A stretch of 5,635 nucleotides of DNA, taken from contig DAIDTZ010000021.1 of assembly GCA_027456925.1 (NCBI GenBank), forward strand, positions 1-5,635, read 5' to 3'. The translations under genes and the position numbers were made by a program. This DNA comes from Nitrospirota bacterium (GTDB lineage Bacteria; Nitrospirota; UBA9217). Under the pieces are notes generated by a model, which was not told where the DNA came from, did no database searches, and saw only the letters and a program-made list of their open reading frames with translations. Shown piece by piece: positions 1 to 5,462 of the stretch (its first letter is position 1; each line of letters opens with the position of its first letter).

Positions 1-1
1 A

Positions 2-142
2 AAGGACCCCTGGGGCAAGGATTATATCTACATTTCCCCGGGAAGCGAGAACAGGGAGTACGAAATCATTTCTTACGGAGCTGACGGAGAGCCCGGCGGT
101 GAAGGCAACAACGCGGACATCGAGAGCTGGAAGATGCAGTAA
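2..142 (+). CDS. gspG: GspG, major pseudopilin of type II secretion (3' end only)
   Basis: Only the last 46 residues are in the window; the prepilin leader and N-terminal helix lie upstream. The reading frame begins KDPWGKDYIYISPG, matching the conserved DPWG-x-x-Y-x-Y-x-x-PG region of GspG. It continues through YEIISYGADG to a GGEGNNADIESW tail just before TAA. The acidic and glycine-rich GADG...GGEG..ADI loop is the calcium-binding loop known in the GspG/PulG family, where it stabilises the periplasmic globular domain; its residues are present here. GspG subunits are cleaved by prepilin peptidase and polymerise into the pseudopilus that pushes folded cargo through the GspD secretin. The stop codon lies 6 bases before the proposed gspH start, consistent with one operon. 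The family call is secure. Confidence 0.95.
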   Translation, partial: KDPWGKDYIYISPGSENREYEIISYGADGEPGGEGNNADIESWKMQ

Positions 143-148
143 GGAAGT

Positions 149-685
149 ATGAAGGGTCATGGGGCAGGGGGCATGGGGCTCGTAAGAAAAACCACGCAGG
201 GTTTTACGCTCATTGAGCTGATGATCATCATCGTGATTCTTGGCGTCATGCTCTCTTTGGTCATTCCCCGGCTGGGCGAGCTCGGCGAGGCGAACCTCAA
301 GCGGAGCGCCAGGCACCTGACCGGCATGATCCGTTTCCTGCGGGACGAATCGCAGGCGAAGAAGGCGGTCTACCGGCTCAGATTCGATGTTCAGGGCGGG
401 CGCTACTGGGCCGAGGTCATGGCCCAGACGAGCGACCAGACCGTGGAGTTCCTTCGGGTGCATTCTGTGATCGGGACCGAGGGGAGCTTGTCCGGCCAGA
501 CGACGCTGCGCGATGTTCACGTCGCCAGCCATCCCGACGATCCCTTCATCCAGTTCACGCCTGACGGCTGGGTGGAACCCGCTTTGATCCATCTGCGGGA
601 CGGAGATTCGAGGGATTTTACGCTTATCGTGAACCCGCTCATGGGCACTACCGAGCTCCGCGACGGGTATATTGAGGAACAATGA
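149..685 (+). CDS. gspH: GspH, minor pseudopilin of type II secretion
   Basis: Predicted 178-residue pseudopilin. A short basic leader ends in Gly18, followed by FTLIELM with Glu at +5 and a hydrophobic helix to about residue 39. This is the prepilin peptidase site and N-methylation motif. The rest, with an ESQAKKAVYRLRFD region and a beta-rich C-terminal half, fits the GspH/FimT family, and the length is normal. GspH is a minor pseudopilin that joins the GspI-J-K cap to the GspG shaft. The start is uncertain: ATG 149 has a GGAAG only 1 base upstream, while in-frame ATG 173 (Met9) would give a 10-residue leader ending at the same Gly. Both lie in or beside a GCATGGG-like heptamer array. The stop overlaps the gspI start by 4 bases (ATGA), suggesting translational coupling. 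The role is assigned from family and position between gspG and gspI. Confidence 0.9.
   Translation: MKGHGAGGMGLVRKTTQGFTLIELMIIIVILGVMLSLVIPRLGELGEANLKRSARHLTGMIRFLRDESQAKKAVYRLRFDVQGGRYWAEVMAQTSDQTVEFLRVHSVIGTEGSLSGQTTLRDVHVASHPDDPFIQFTPDGWVEPALIHLRDGDSRDFTLIVNPLMGTTELRDGYIEEQ
150..177 (+). repeat. Degenerate heptamer array (GCATGGG-like) in the gspH leader
   Basis: Four consecutive 7-base units read TGAAGGG, TCATGGG, GCAGGGG, GCATGGG, with a weaker GCTCGTA after them. The array overlaps the proposed gspH start and encodes most of the leader peptide before the prepilin peptidase site. One unit contains the alternative start ATG 173. The array is short and its units differ by 1-3 bases, so alone it would be weak; support comes from comparable 7-base arrays at the same position in the next three genes. 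Confidence 0.6.
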
Positions 686-1200
686 TGAGGAATCGCGGAT
701 TGCGCCCTGCACTCGCGCCCTGCGCCCCCGGTATTCGCGCCATGCGCTCATTGCCCCGGGCGCAGGCTCGTGAGCATGGGTGTAAACCGGTGGTAGATTG
801 CGGAATGGGAATCGGCATTTCTCATCCGAAATCGGAAATTCAAAATCCGCGATCAAACGGTTTCACCCTCCTCGAAGTAATGGTCGCGGTGGCGATCATG
901 GCCATGGTGCTGGTCACGCTCCTGGGGCTGAAGAATAACAGTATGCGGGACGTGTCGTTGATGCAGCACATGACCACAGCCACAATGCTGGCAAAGCGGG
1001 CGATGGTGGAAGCGACCATGGTTAAACCGCGCCTGCCCGGCGAAGACGAAGGAGCGTTTCCCGAGGAGGAATTCAAGGACTACACCTGGAAAAAGACGAT
1101 CACCCCCACGCCGCTCATCGATATCATGGAAGTACGAATCGCCGTCCTTTGGAAAGAGGGCTCGCGCCAGGAGTCGGTGGAGCTGGTGAGCTATGAATAA
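682..1200 (+). CDS. gspI: GspI, minor pseudopilin with an unusually long leader
   Basis: 172 residues from ATG 682. The prepilin peptidase site is Gly59, followed by FTLLEVMVAVAIMA with Glu at +5 and a transmembrane helix. The mature part of about 113 residues is a complete GspI: the KRAMVEATM helix, then the WKKTITPTPL and MEVRIAVLW strands. GspI pairs with GspJ and GspK at the pseudopilus tip. The odd part is residues 1-58, rich in Arg, Pro, Ala and Cys and encoded mostly by heptamer repeats; GspI leaders are usually under 15 residues. ATG 682 overlaps the gspH stop (ATGA) and follows GAGGA at 674-678; ATG 685 is equally possible. In-frame ATG 805 (Met42) would give an 18-residue leader, with GGTGG at 789-793 as a poor ribosome site; then about 120 bases would be non-coding. 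Identity is secure, the start is not. Confidence 0.9.
   Translation: MMRNRGLRPALAPCAPGIRAMRSLPRAQAREHGCKPVVDCGMGIGISHPKSEIQNPRSNGFTLLEVMVAVAIMAMVLVTLLGLKNNSMRDVSLMQHMTTATMLAKRAMVEATMVKPRLPGEDEGAFPEEEFKDYTWKKTITPTPLIDIMEVRIAVLWKEGSRQESVELVSYE
701..776 (+). repeat. GC-rich degenerate heptamer array (TGCGCCC-like) in the gspI leader
   Basis: The clearest units are TGCGCCC (701-707), TGCACTC (708-714), GCGCCC (715-720, one base short) and TGCGCCC (721-727). More degenerate units follow: CCGGTAT, TCGCGCC, ATGCGCT, CATTGCC, CCGGGCG, CAGGCTC. The period drifts by one base at the short unit. Translated in the gspI frame it gives an Ala/Arg/Pro-rich stretch with no resemblance to any pseudopilin segment. 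The right boundary is approximate because unit similarity decays. Confidence 0.55.
797..858 (+). repeat. AT-richer degenerate heptamer array (ATCCGAA-like) just before the GspI cleavage site
   Basis: Nine units run up to the codon for the cleavage-site Gly59: ATTGCGG, AATGGGA, ATCGGCA, TTTCTC (6 bases), ATCCGAA, ATCGGAA, ATTCAAA, ATCCGCG, ATCAAAC. Seven begin with AT and one with AA. The translation shows the 21-base (3 x 7) superperiod as PKSEIQN followed by PRSN. From memory, similar peptides of the SEIRNPKSEI type occur in predicted proteins of environmental bacteria where intergenic repeats are translated; I could not check this here. Confidence 0.75.
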
Positions 1201-1915
1201 TAGTTCAGAGTTCGGAGTTCGGAGTTCGGAAACGAAGAGACAGCTGCGGGAAGAGCGTCTGTCTCCGAACGCAGAGCGCAGAACCTTCAACTCGCATGGT
1301 TTTACGCTCCTTGAAGTGCTCATCGCGACGGCCATCATGGCGGGAATCGTCACGGTGATCTACAGCAGTTTTTTTACGGCCAGCAGGAACGTTGATCAGG
1401 CTGAGAAAATCCGGGACACCACGGACCTGGCGCGCACGCTCATTGTGAAGCTTTCGAACGACATAGCGAATGCCTATGTCAATCAGGGCATGAATTACCC
1501 CGCGGTCACGACTATTTTTTACGGCAAGAAGGTGCAACCCGACACCGGCGATGAAACGAAACGGAACGACGGTCTTTACCTGACGACGCTGACGAACTGG
1601 CGCACGCCCGATACGAAAGAGACGGACCTGTGGGAAGTGGGTTACTACTTCAAGGAAAAACCCGACGGATCCGGGTCCGTTCTGATGCGCAGGGAAAAGC
1701 GTATATTGAGCGCGGACGTGCCCGCGCTCGAAGGCGGCGTCGAGTACGAGATGACCGACCGCGTGAAAAGCCTTCAGTTCCGGTATTACAACGGCTCTAC
1801 GTGGCAGGACGAATGGGACAGCAGAAGCAGTCAGAAATTGCCGACTATTGTCGAGATCTCTCTCTTGCTCGATGACGGTTCGGCGTATATGACTCAGGTG
1901 GACGTGGGGCGGTAG
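1193..1915 (+). CDS. gspJ: GspJ, minor pseudopilin with a repeat-encoded leader
   Basis: 240 residues. The prepilin peptidase site is Gly36, then FTLLEVLIATAIMAGIVTVIYSSF, with Glu at +5 and a single membrane helix. The mature part of about 204 residues is typical of GspJ: an ARTLIVKLSNDIANAY helix, the VGYYF and LMRREK strands, and the family's ending in which RVKSLQFRYY, a W-x-x-x-WDS pair and LPTIVEISLLLDD follow in order. GspJ packs with GspI and GspK at the pseudopilus tip. The ATG lies inside the last codons of gspI (8-base overlap), with a weak GGTGGAG at 1176-1182. No other ATG or GTG codon occurs in frame before the cleavage site. The 36-residue leader is long and is mostly encoded by heptamer repeats (SSEFGVR then SSE at residues 4-13). 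Identity is secure. Confidence 0.92.
   Translation: MNNSSEFGVRSSETKRQLREERLSPNAERRTFNSHGFTLLEVLIATAIMAGIVTVIYSSFFTASRNVDQAEKIRDTTDLARTLIVKLSNDIANAYVNQGMNYPAVTTIFYGKKVQPDTGDETKRNDGLYLTTLTNWRTPDTKETDLWEVGYYFKEKPDGSGSVLMRREKRILSADVPALEGGVEYEMTDRVKSLQFRYYNGSTWQDEWDSRSSQKLPTIVEISLLLDDGSAYMTQVDVGR
1202..1229 (+). repeat. Near-perfect heptamer array (AGTTCGG x3 plus AGTTCAG) in the gspJ leader
   Basis: Four adjacent units read AGTTCAG, AGTTCGG, AGTTCGG, AGTTCGG, with three identical. This is the cleanest array in the window. It begins 7 bases after the gspJ start codon and immediately after the gspI stop, and is translated as NSSEFGVRSSE, where SSE recurs after 7 residues as expected for 3 x 7 bases. 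Confidence 0.92.
1261..1295 (+). repeat. Second, degenerate heptamer array (AACGCAG-like) in the gspJ leader
   Basis: Units read GTCTCCG, AACGCAG, AGCGCAG, AACCTTC, AACTCGC, ending next to the HG codons of the cleavage site. Only the two central units match closely. The unit resembles those in the gspK array (ATCGCAG, AACGCGC), hinting at one related family. Bases 1230-1260 between the two gspJ arrays may hold more decayed units but cannot be assigned. Confidence 0.5.
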
Positions 1916-1918
1916 CGA

Positions 1919-1953
1919 AATGCGGAATGAACATCGCAGAACGCGCAATGAAC
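1919..1953 (+). repeat. Heptamer array (AATGCGG-like) covering the gspK start codon and leader
   Basis: Five units read AATGCGG, AATGAAC, ATCGCAG, AACGCGC, AATGAAC. The first unit contains the gspK ATG, so the repeat appears to supply the start codon. The leader peptide shows the expected 7-residue recurrence: RNE at residues 2-4 and again at 9-11. The array ends just before the Gly13 cleavage-site codon. Confidence 0.75.
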
Positions 1954-2756
1954 GCGGCGTTGCGCTCATCATCGTGCTCCTGGTCACGGCGCTGCTCATC
2001 GCGCTCATTTTCGAGTTCGCCTACGGCACGAGGATAAGTCTGCGCGCGGCGGTGAACTTTCGCGACAGCCAGCGCGCGTACTACCTGGCCCGCTCAGGCG
2101 TAACCTTTGCGGGCTTGCTCCTCGCCGATAACCTCAAAAAGGGGAAGCTGCAGGACAATATCGAGCAACTGGACTGGCAGGTCGTGCCCATCACGACGGG
2201 CAGCAGCGATACGGAGCTTCGGGTGAGGTGGGAGGACGAGAGCGGGAAGATCAACATCACCAACGTGATCAAGGGGAACGATACGTACAACCGCCTGGTC
2301 ATTCTTTTTACCAATCGCGACGTCAACCAGGAAATTCTCGACCGCATCAGCGCGTGGATGATCGAGGAAAAGAGAAGGTTCTACCTGCTCACGGAACTCC
2401 ACCAGTTCCTGAGCGACGAGGATTTCCGGAAAGTGTCGGACGCGCTGACGCTGGCCCCCGTGACGCAGATCAACATCAATACGGCCTCCGCCGATGTTTT
2501 GGAGAGCGTCGGTGTGAGTTCCGCCATGGCCCAGATGATCCTGGAACGGAGGGACAGCGAGCCGTTCAAGACCGGCGCGGAAGTGGCCGATTTTCTCGGT
2601 CCTGCGAACACCCTGGCTGCGTCTCAGCTGACCACCACCAGCAACGTGTTCAAGGTCAATTCCTACGCAACAGTGGGAGGATACACGAAACAGATCGAGG
2701 CTGTCATCACCCGGTCGGCTTCCGGGTTTACCGTTAATTACTGGAGAGCGTTGTGA
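1920..2756 (+). CDS. gspK: GspK, tip minor pseudopilin, apparently lacking the central conserved segment
   Basis: 278 residues. The leader ends in Gly13, then VALIIVLLVTALLIALIFEFAYG, a membrane helix without Glu at +5; that absence is normal for GspK, the tip subunit. FRDSQRAYYLARSG and ESGKININV-like features (WEDESGKINITNVI, about residues 103-116) are characteristic. Residues about 183-230 (ININTASADVLESVG, then MILERRDSEPFKT) form the helix-hairpin-helix-like T2SSK domain, and the C-terminus has the family's final strands (VNSYATVGGYTKQIEAVITR). Between them, LDRISAWMIEEKRRFYLLTEL seems to replace the usual stretch with a DWxDxDD-type motif and GAE..YY, so this GspK is about 30-40 residues shorter than usual members. 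GGGGCGG at 1906-1912 is the likely ribosome site. It lies 4 bases after gspJ and overlaps gspL by 4. Identity is secure; the shortening is judged from memory of the family. Confidence 0.9.
   Translation: MRNEHRRTRNERGVALIIVLLVTALLIALIFEFAYGTRISLRAAVNFRDSQRAYYLARSGVTFAGLLLADNLKKGKLQDNIEQLDWQVVPITTGSSDTELRVRWEDESGKINITNVIKGNDTYNRLVILFTNRDVNQEILDRISAWMIEEKRRFYLLTELHQFLSDEDFRKVSDALTLAPVTQININTASADVLESVGVSSAMAQMILERRDSEPFKTGAEVADFLGPANTLAASQLTTTSNVFKVNSYATVGGYTKQIEAVITRSASGFTVNYWRAL
2743..2748 (+). promoter_or_regulatory. Ribosome binding site supporting a GTG start for gspL
   Basis: GGAGAG ends 4 bases before GTG 2753. The GTG overlaps the gspK stop as GTGA, and no ATG is near. The site and overlap together decide the start and imply coupled translation of gspK and gspL. 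Confidence 0.6.
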
Positions 2757-4087
2757 AAATCGTCGGACTGAAAATCGAGAAAGGGAAGCTTGCCGTGTCG
2801 GTCGTGGACAAGGGCCTGCGCCAGACGGAGCTCAACGACTCCTACAGCCTGGACTTTGCCACGGACGTTGAGCTTGCGGACCTCCTGCGCGAAAAATCGC
2901 GGGACTGGGCCGGCGCGCGCATCGTATCGTCCATCCCCGGCAACAAGTTCAGCCAGCGAACCGTAACGTTCCCCTTCAATGACCGCAAGCGCGTGGAAAA
3001 GGCCCTGCCCTTTGAACTGGAAGACAGCGTTCCGTTTTCCCTTGAGGACGTTGAACTGGACCACCTCCTGCTGGACCGGACCGGACCGGGGGGGGCCGAC
3101 AAAAAGAAGGAAGCCTCCGTGCTCGGGATCATGCTGCCGAAGACCGTTCTGCGGCAGCACCTGGAGCTCCTTGGCGCTGCTGGTGTGGACCCGCAGGTCA
3201 TTCTGCCGTCCTATGCGGGCCTTTCCTGCATTGCGAAACTGATCCCCGTGGAGGGCGCCGCGATTCTGGTCGACGGAAGCGACCTCTGCCTCAAGACCGG
3301 CAACAACGTGACCGCCTGCAGGAGTTTTTCCCCGTCGCACAACACGGGCGGGATCAGGCATACGATAAAGGCGCTTGAGATCGAGCAGGGAACGCAGATC
3401 GAAAAGGCCTACCTTCTTTCCGAAAACAACGGCGTCGACGCCGAGCTTGCGGAGCTGGGGATCGTTGTCGAGCGGGTGACTCCGGACTTCGCGGGGAAAA
3501 AACCCGTCGATCCGGCGAGCCTCGGCCTTGCGCTCTGCGACCAGATCAACTTCCGCAAGGGAGAGTTCGCGTACCGGCTGGAGGATACGGGCGCCCGCAA
3601 GGCGCGCCGGAAACTCATCATTGCCGGGGCGTTTGCCGCGGTCCTGATCGCCGCGAATACCGGCGTAAAATATTATCTCGTCGAATCCAGTTACGGAAAG
3701 CTCGACCGGCAGATCAAGGACATTTACCGTCAGACCTTCCCCGACTCCAAATCCGCGGTCGATCCGGTGCTGCAGTTCCAGACGAAGCTCGACGAAGCGA
3801 AGAAAAAGTTCGGCGTGCTCGGATCGGGCACCTCCGCGCTCGATGTGATGAAGGCCGTGACCGAGGGGATCCCGAAGGAAGTGCGGGTCGTCTTTCAGGA
3901 CTTTCTTCTCGAAGGCGACAAACTGAAGCTCCAGGGCGAGTGCGCGTCGTTCGAGTCCATCGATAAGATGAAAGCGGAATTGCTGAAGAGCGGGGCCTTT
4001 TCCGACGTGCAGGTCATGGACACCCGGATGGGTGTGGACAACAAGGTCAAGTTCCGGTTCGAGATCAAGCTGAAACAGGCGATGTGA
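2753..4087 (+). CDS. gspL: GspL, inner-membrane platform protein (PilM-like cytoplasmic domain)
   Basis: 444 residues from a GTG start. Residues 1 to about 280 form an actin-like PilM/GspL cytoplasmic domain: it opens MKIVGLKIEKGKLAVSVVD, has KRVEKALPFELEDSVPF near residue 83 (a conserved PilM/GspL helix) and an AILVDGSD strand near 168. A basic stretch (RKARRK) precedes a single membrane helix at about 287-305. The periplasmic C-terminus (about 360-444) has the ferredoxin-like fold pattern of GspL/PilN (VRVVFQDFLLEGDKLKLQG, then a helix and VKFRFEIKL). GspL recruits the ATPase GspE on the cytoplasmic side and binds GspM in the membrane and periplasm. The length fits a fused PilM-PilN-type GspL. 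Databases may label it PilM, but its position between gspK and gspM decides for GspL. A pentamer plus poly-G tract lies within codons 107-115. Confidence 0.9.
   Translation: MKIVGLKIEKGKLAVSVVDKGLRQTELNDSYSLDFATDVELADLLREKSRDWAGARIVSSIPGNKFSQRTVTFPFNDRKRVEKALPFELEDSVPFSLEDVELDHLLLDRTGPGGADKKKEASVLGIMLPKTVLRQHLELLGAAGVDPQVILPSYAGLSCIAKLIPVEGAAILVDGSDLCLKTGNNVTACRSFSPSHNTGGIRHTIKALEIEQGTQIEKAYLLSENNGVDAELAELGIVVERVTPDFAGKKPVDPASLGLALCDQINFRKGEFAYRLEDTGARKARRKLIIAGAFAAVLIAANTGVKYYLVESSYGKLDRQIKDIYRQTFPDSKSAVDPVLQFQTKLDEAKKKFGVLGSGTSALDVMKAVTEGIPKEVRVVFQDFLLEGDKLKLQGECASFESIDKMKAELLKSGAFSDVQVMDTRMGVDNKVKFRFEIKLKQAM
3073..3095 (+). repeat. Pentamer repeat running into a G8 tract inside gspL
   Basis: Three tandem GGACC units (3073-3087) are followed by eight consecutive G (3088-3095). 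They encode part of DRTGPGGAD in a variable-looking linker of the GspL cytoplasmic domain, after the conserved helix near residue 83. Any change other than a multiple of three bases would shift the frame. Whether the tract varies in the population cannot be told from one sequence. Confidence 0.7.
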
Positions 4088-4112
4088 AAGATTCTTGTAT
4101 AGCGATTACCCC

Positions 4113-4117
4113 GGGAG
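4113..4117 (+). promoter_or_regulatory. Ribosome binding site deciding a TTG start for gspM
   Basis: GGGAG lies 6 bases before TTG 4124, in the 36-base gap after gspL, the largest gap in the operon part of the window. No ATG or GTG start lies near that would preserve the N-terminal cytoplasmic and membrane segments of GspM. Confidence 0.65.
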
Positions 4118-4123
4118 TACTCA

Positions 4124-4624
4124 TTGAAACTGGAAGCAAGAGATAAAAAAGTCCTCATCTTCGGCGGCGGGGCTGCCGCGCTTATACTGCTCTACGCGCT
4201 GGTGCTGTCTCCGCTCACGTCGGACCTGGCCCGGAAACGGGAACTGATCCCGAGGAAGGAGAAAGATCTCGCTGAGATGAAGGTGCTGCAAGCGGACTAC
4301 GCCGAGATCCAGAAGCGGCTCCAGGAGGCCCAGGCGGAAGCGGCCAGACGCGGACCCGTGCTCACGGACATCGATAACATCACGAAACGGGCGAACCTGA
4401 GCAGCAAGATCGTGTCGCTGAAACCGCAAGCGGGCGTGGAGACCGCGGACTTCAAGGAAAGCATCGTCGAGGTCAAGCTCGAGAACATCACGCTGTACGA
4501 CCTTGTGAACTACATTTACCTGCTGGAGAAAAACACCCTCCGGATCAGGAAGCTCCAGTTCAAACCCCGCTATGACAACCCCAAACTGCTGAATGCGACG
4601 ATCCTCATCACGAGCGCGGGGTAA
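4124..4624 (+). CDS. gspM: GspM, inner-membrane platform protein
   Basis: 166 residues from a TTG start, the usual length for GspM. A short charged cytoplasmic tail (MKLEARDKK) is followed by one membrane helix at about residues 10-31 (VLIFGGGAAALILLYALVL). A charged, heptad-like coiled coil follows at about 32-75 (ELIPRKEKDLAEMKVLQ and onwards). The periplasmic ferredoxin-like domain covers about 85-166, with strands such as SIVEVKLENI, LRIRKLQFKP and LNATILITS. This is the GspM/PilO layout. GspM dimerises with GspL and stabilises the GspE-F-L-M assembly platform. It lies 36 bases after gspL and 3 before gspN. The sequence is weakly conserved in this family, so the call rests on topology and position as much as on residues; PilO-like is the only serious alternative, and the context argues against it. 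Confidence 0.85.
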   Translation: MKLEARDKKVLIFGGGAAALILLYALVLSPLTSDLARKRELIPRKEKDLAEMKVLQADYAEIQKRLQEAQAEAARRGPVLTDIDNITKRANLSSKIVSLKPQAGVETADFKESIVEVKLENITLYDLVNYIYLLEKNTLRIRKLQFKPRYDNPKLLNATILITSAG

Positions 4625-4627
4625 GAC

Positions 4628-5458
4628 ATGATCGATAAAAAAAAGCTCGTCAGGTTTCTTTCATACGCCGCATACTTCGCCGCAGTCTTTCTCCTTTTTC
4701 TTTTCCTGCTCTTTCCCTTCGACCGGGTCAAGACAAAACTGGAGTCGGAGGTCCTCCGCCGCGCCGGCCTGGAGCTGACCATTGCGCACATCTCGCCGCG
4801 GTTTTTCAACATCTTTCACCTTTCCGATGTCGTCGTTGCCACCCGGCAAGGCAAGGTTTTGTTCGAAAGCCCCTCGGTCAGCACGACAGTTTCCCTCTTC
4901 AGCCTGCTGCGCGGCAATCTTGGGTTGGGTCTCAAGGCAGATGCGTACGGCGGCGATTTGCGGGTGATGCTGCAGCAGGGGGCCGGTCCTCAGCATGTCC
5001 TGGTCGACGCGAACGGACTGGACGTGGGGTCCTATCAGCTGCTGAAGGATCTCGGCCTGAAGCTCTCGGGCAAGCTCGGTGGAAATTTCGATATGACCGG
5101 CGATACGGGCAACGGAAGGATCTGGCTCAAGGGGTTGACCTCCCGTGACCTGAAGATCAAGGGCTTCCACATCCCGGACCTGGATTTCGATGACTGCTGG
5201 CTTGAAGCGGACCTGAAGGGCGACCGGTTGACGATCAAAAAGTTTGAAATGAACGGCAAGGAGCTCAAGATACGATGTCTCGGAGACCTGGTGCTTCGCG
5301 AGCGCGGCACGCTCAACCTTACGGTGAAGATCAAACCGTCGGAGCGGCTGGCGCAGGAGCAGTCCATGATTTTTTCTCTTATCAAGAACAAGGACCCTGA
5401 GGGCTTTTACCAGTTCAGTCTCGGCGGCACCCTGTCGGACCCCATGCCGAGGCTGTAG
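4628..5458 (+). CDS. gspN: GspN, AsmA-like accessory protein of type II secretion
   Basis: 276 residues. After MIDKKKLVRF, a Phe/Leu-rich membrane helix spans about residues 9-30. Then comes an AsmA-like start: LFPFDRVKTKLESEV, ELTIAHISPRFFNIFHLSDVVV, a pattern seen in GspN and AsmA/TamB-type proteins. The rest is beta-rich with repeated Gly-containing strands (GLKLSGKLGGNFDMTGDTG; KLKIR-type strands) and ends GFYQFSLGGTLSDPMPRL, which matches the family's closing strand. It resembles the longer GspN form described from Leptospira and deltaproteobacteria rather than the short gammaproteobacterial GspN. Its role is unsettled: it sits in the inner membrane with a periplasmic beta domain and is not required in every T2SS. 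GGGG at 4618-4621 is the likely ribosome site. An A8 run lies 9 bases into the gene. It appears to be the last gene of the operon, as the next gene is convergent. Confidence 0.85.
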   Translation: MIDKKKLVRFLSYAAYFAAVFLLFLFLLFPFDRVKTKLESEVLRRAGLELTIAHISPRFFNIFHLSDVVVATRQGKVLFESPSVSTTVSLFSLLRGNLGLGLKADAYGGDLRVMLQQGAGPQHVLVDANGLDVGSYQLLKDLGLKLSGKLGGNFDMTGDTGNGRIWLKGLTSRDLKIKGFHIPDLDFDDCWLEADLKGDRLTIKKFEMNGKELKIRCLGDLVLRERGTLNLTVKIKPSERLAQEQSMIFSLIKNKDPEGFYQFSLGGTLSDPMPRL

Positions 5459-5462
5459 CCCA

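Noticed and set aside
797..858. CRISPR array as explanation of the regularly spaced repeats
   Set aside because: Units are 7 bases with no spacers, and they lie in coding leaders; there are no cas genes.
853..1353. Long minus-strand open frame opposite gspI and gspJ
   Set aside because: It runs antisense to two clear pseudopilin genes, has no recognisable domain and is explained by GC-rich codon use of the true frame.
1959..1980. Missing Glu at position +5 of GspK as a possible defect
   Set aside because: GspK, as tip subunit, normally lacks this Glu, so it is expected.
1205..2008. 267-codon minus-strand open frame opposite gspJ
   Set aside because: Fully antisense to gspJ and the start of gspK; its His/Arg-rich translation looks like a reverse-frame shadow.
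4637..4644. A8 run near the gspN start as a programmed slippage site
   Set aside because: It encodes ordinary KKK after a normal start, the frame is intact without slippage, and no alternative product is evident.
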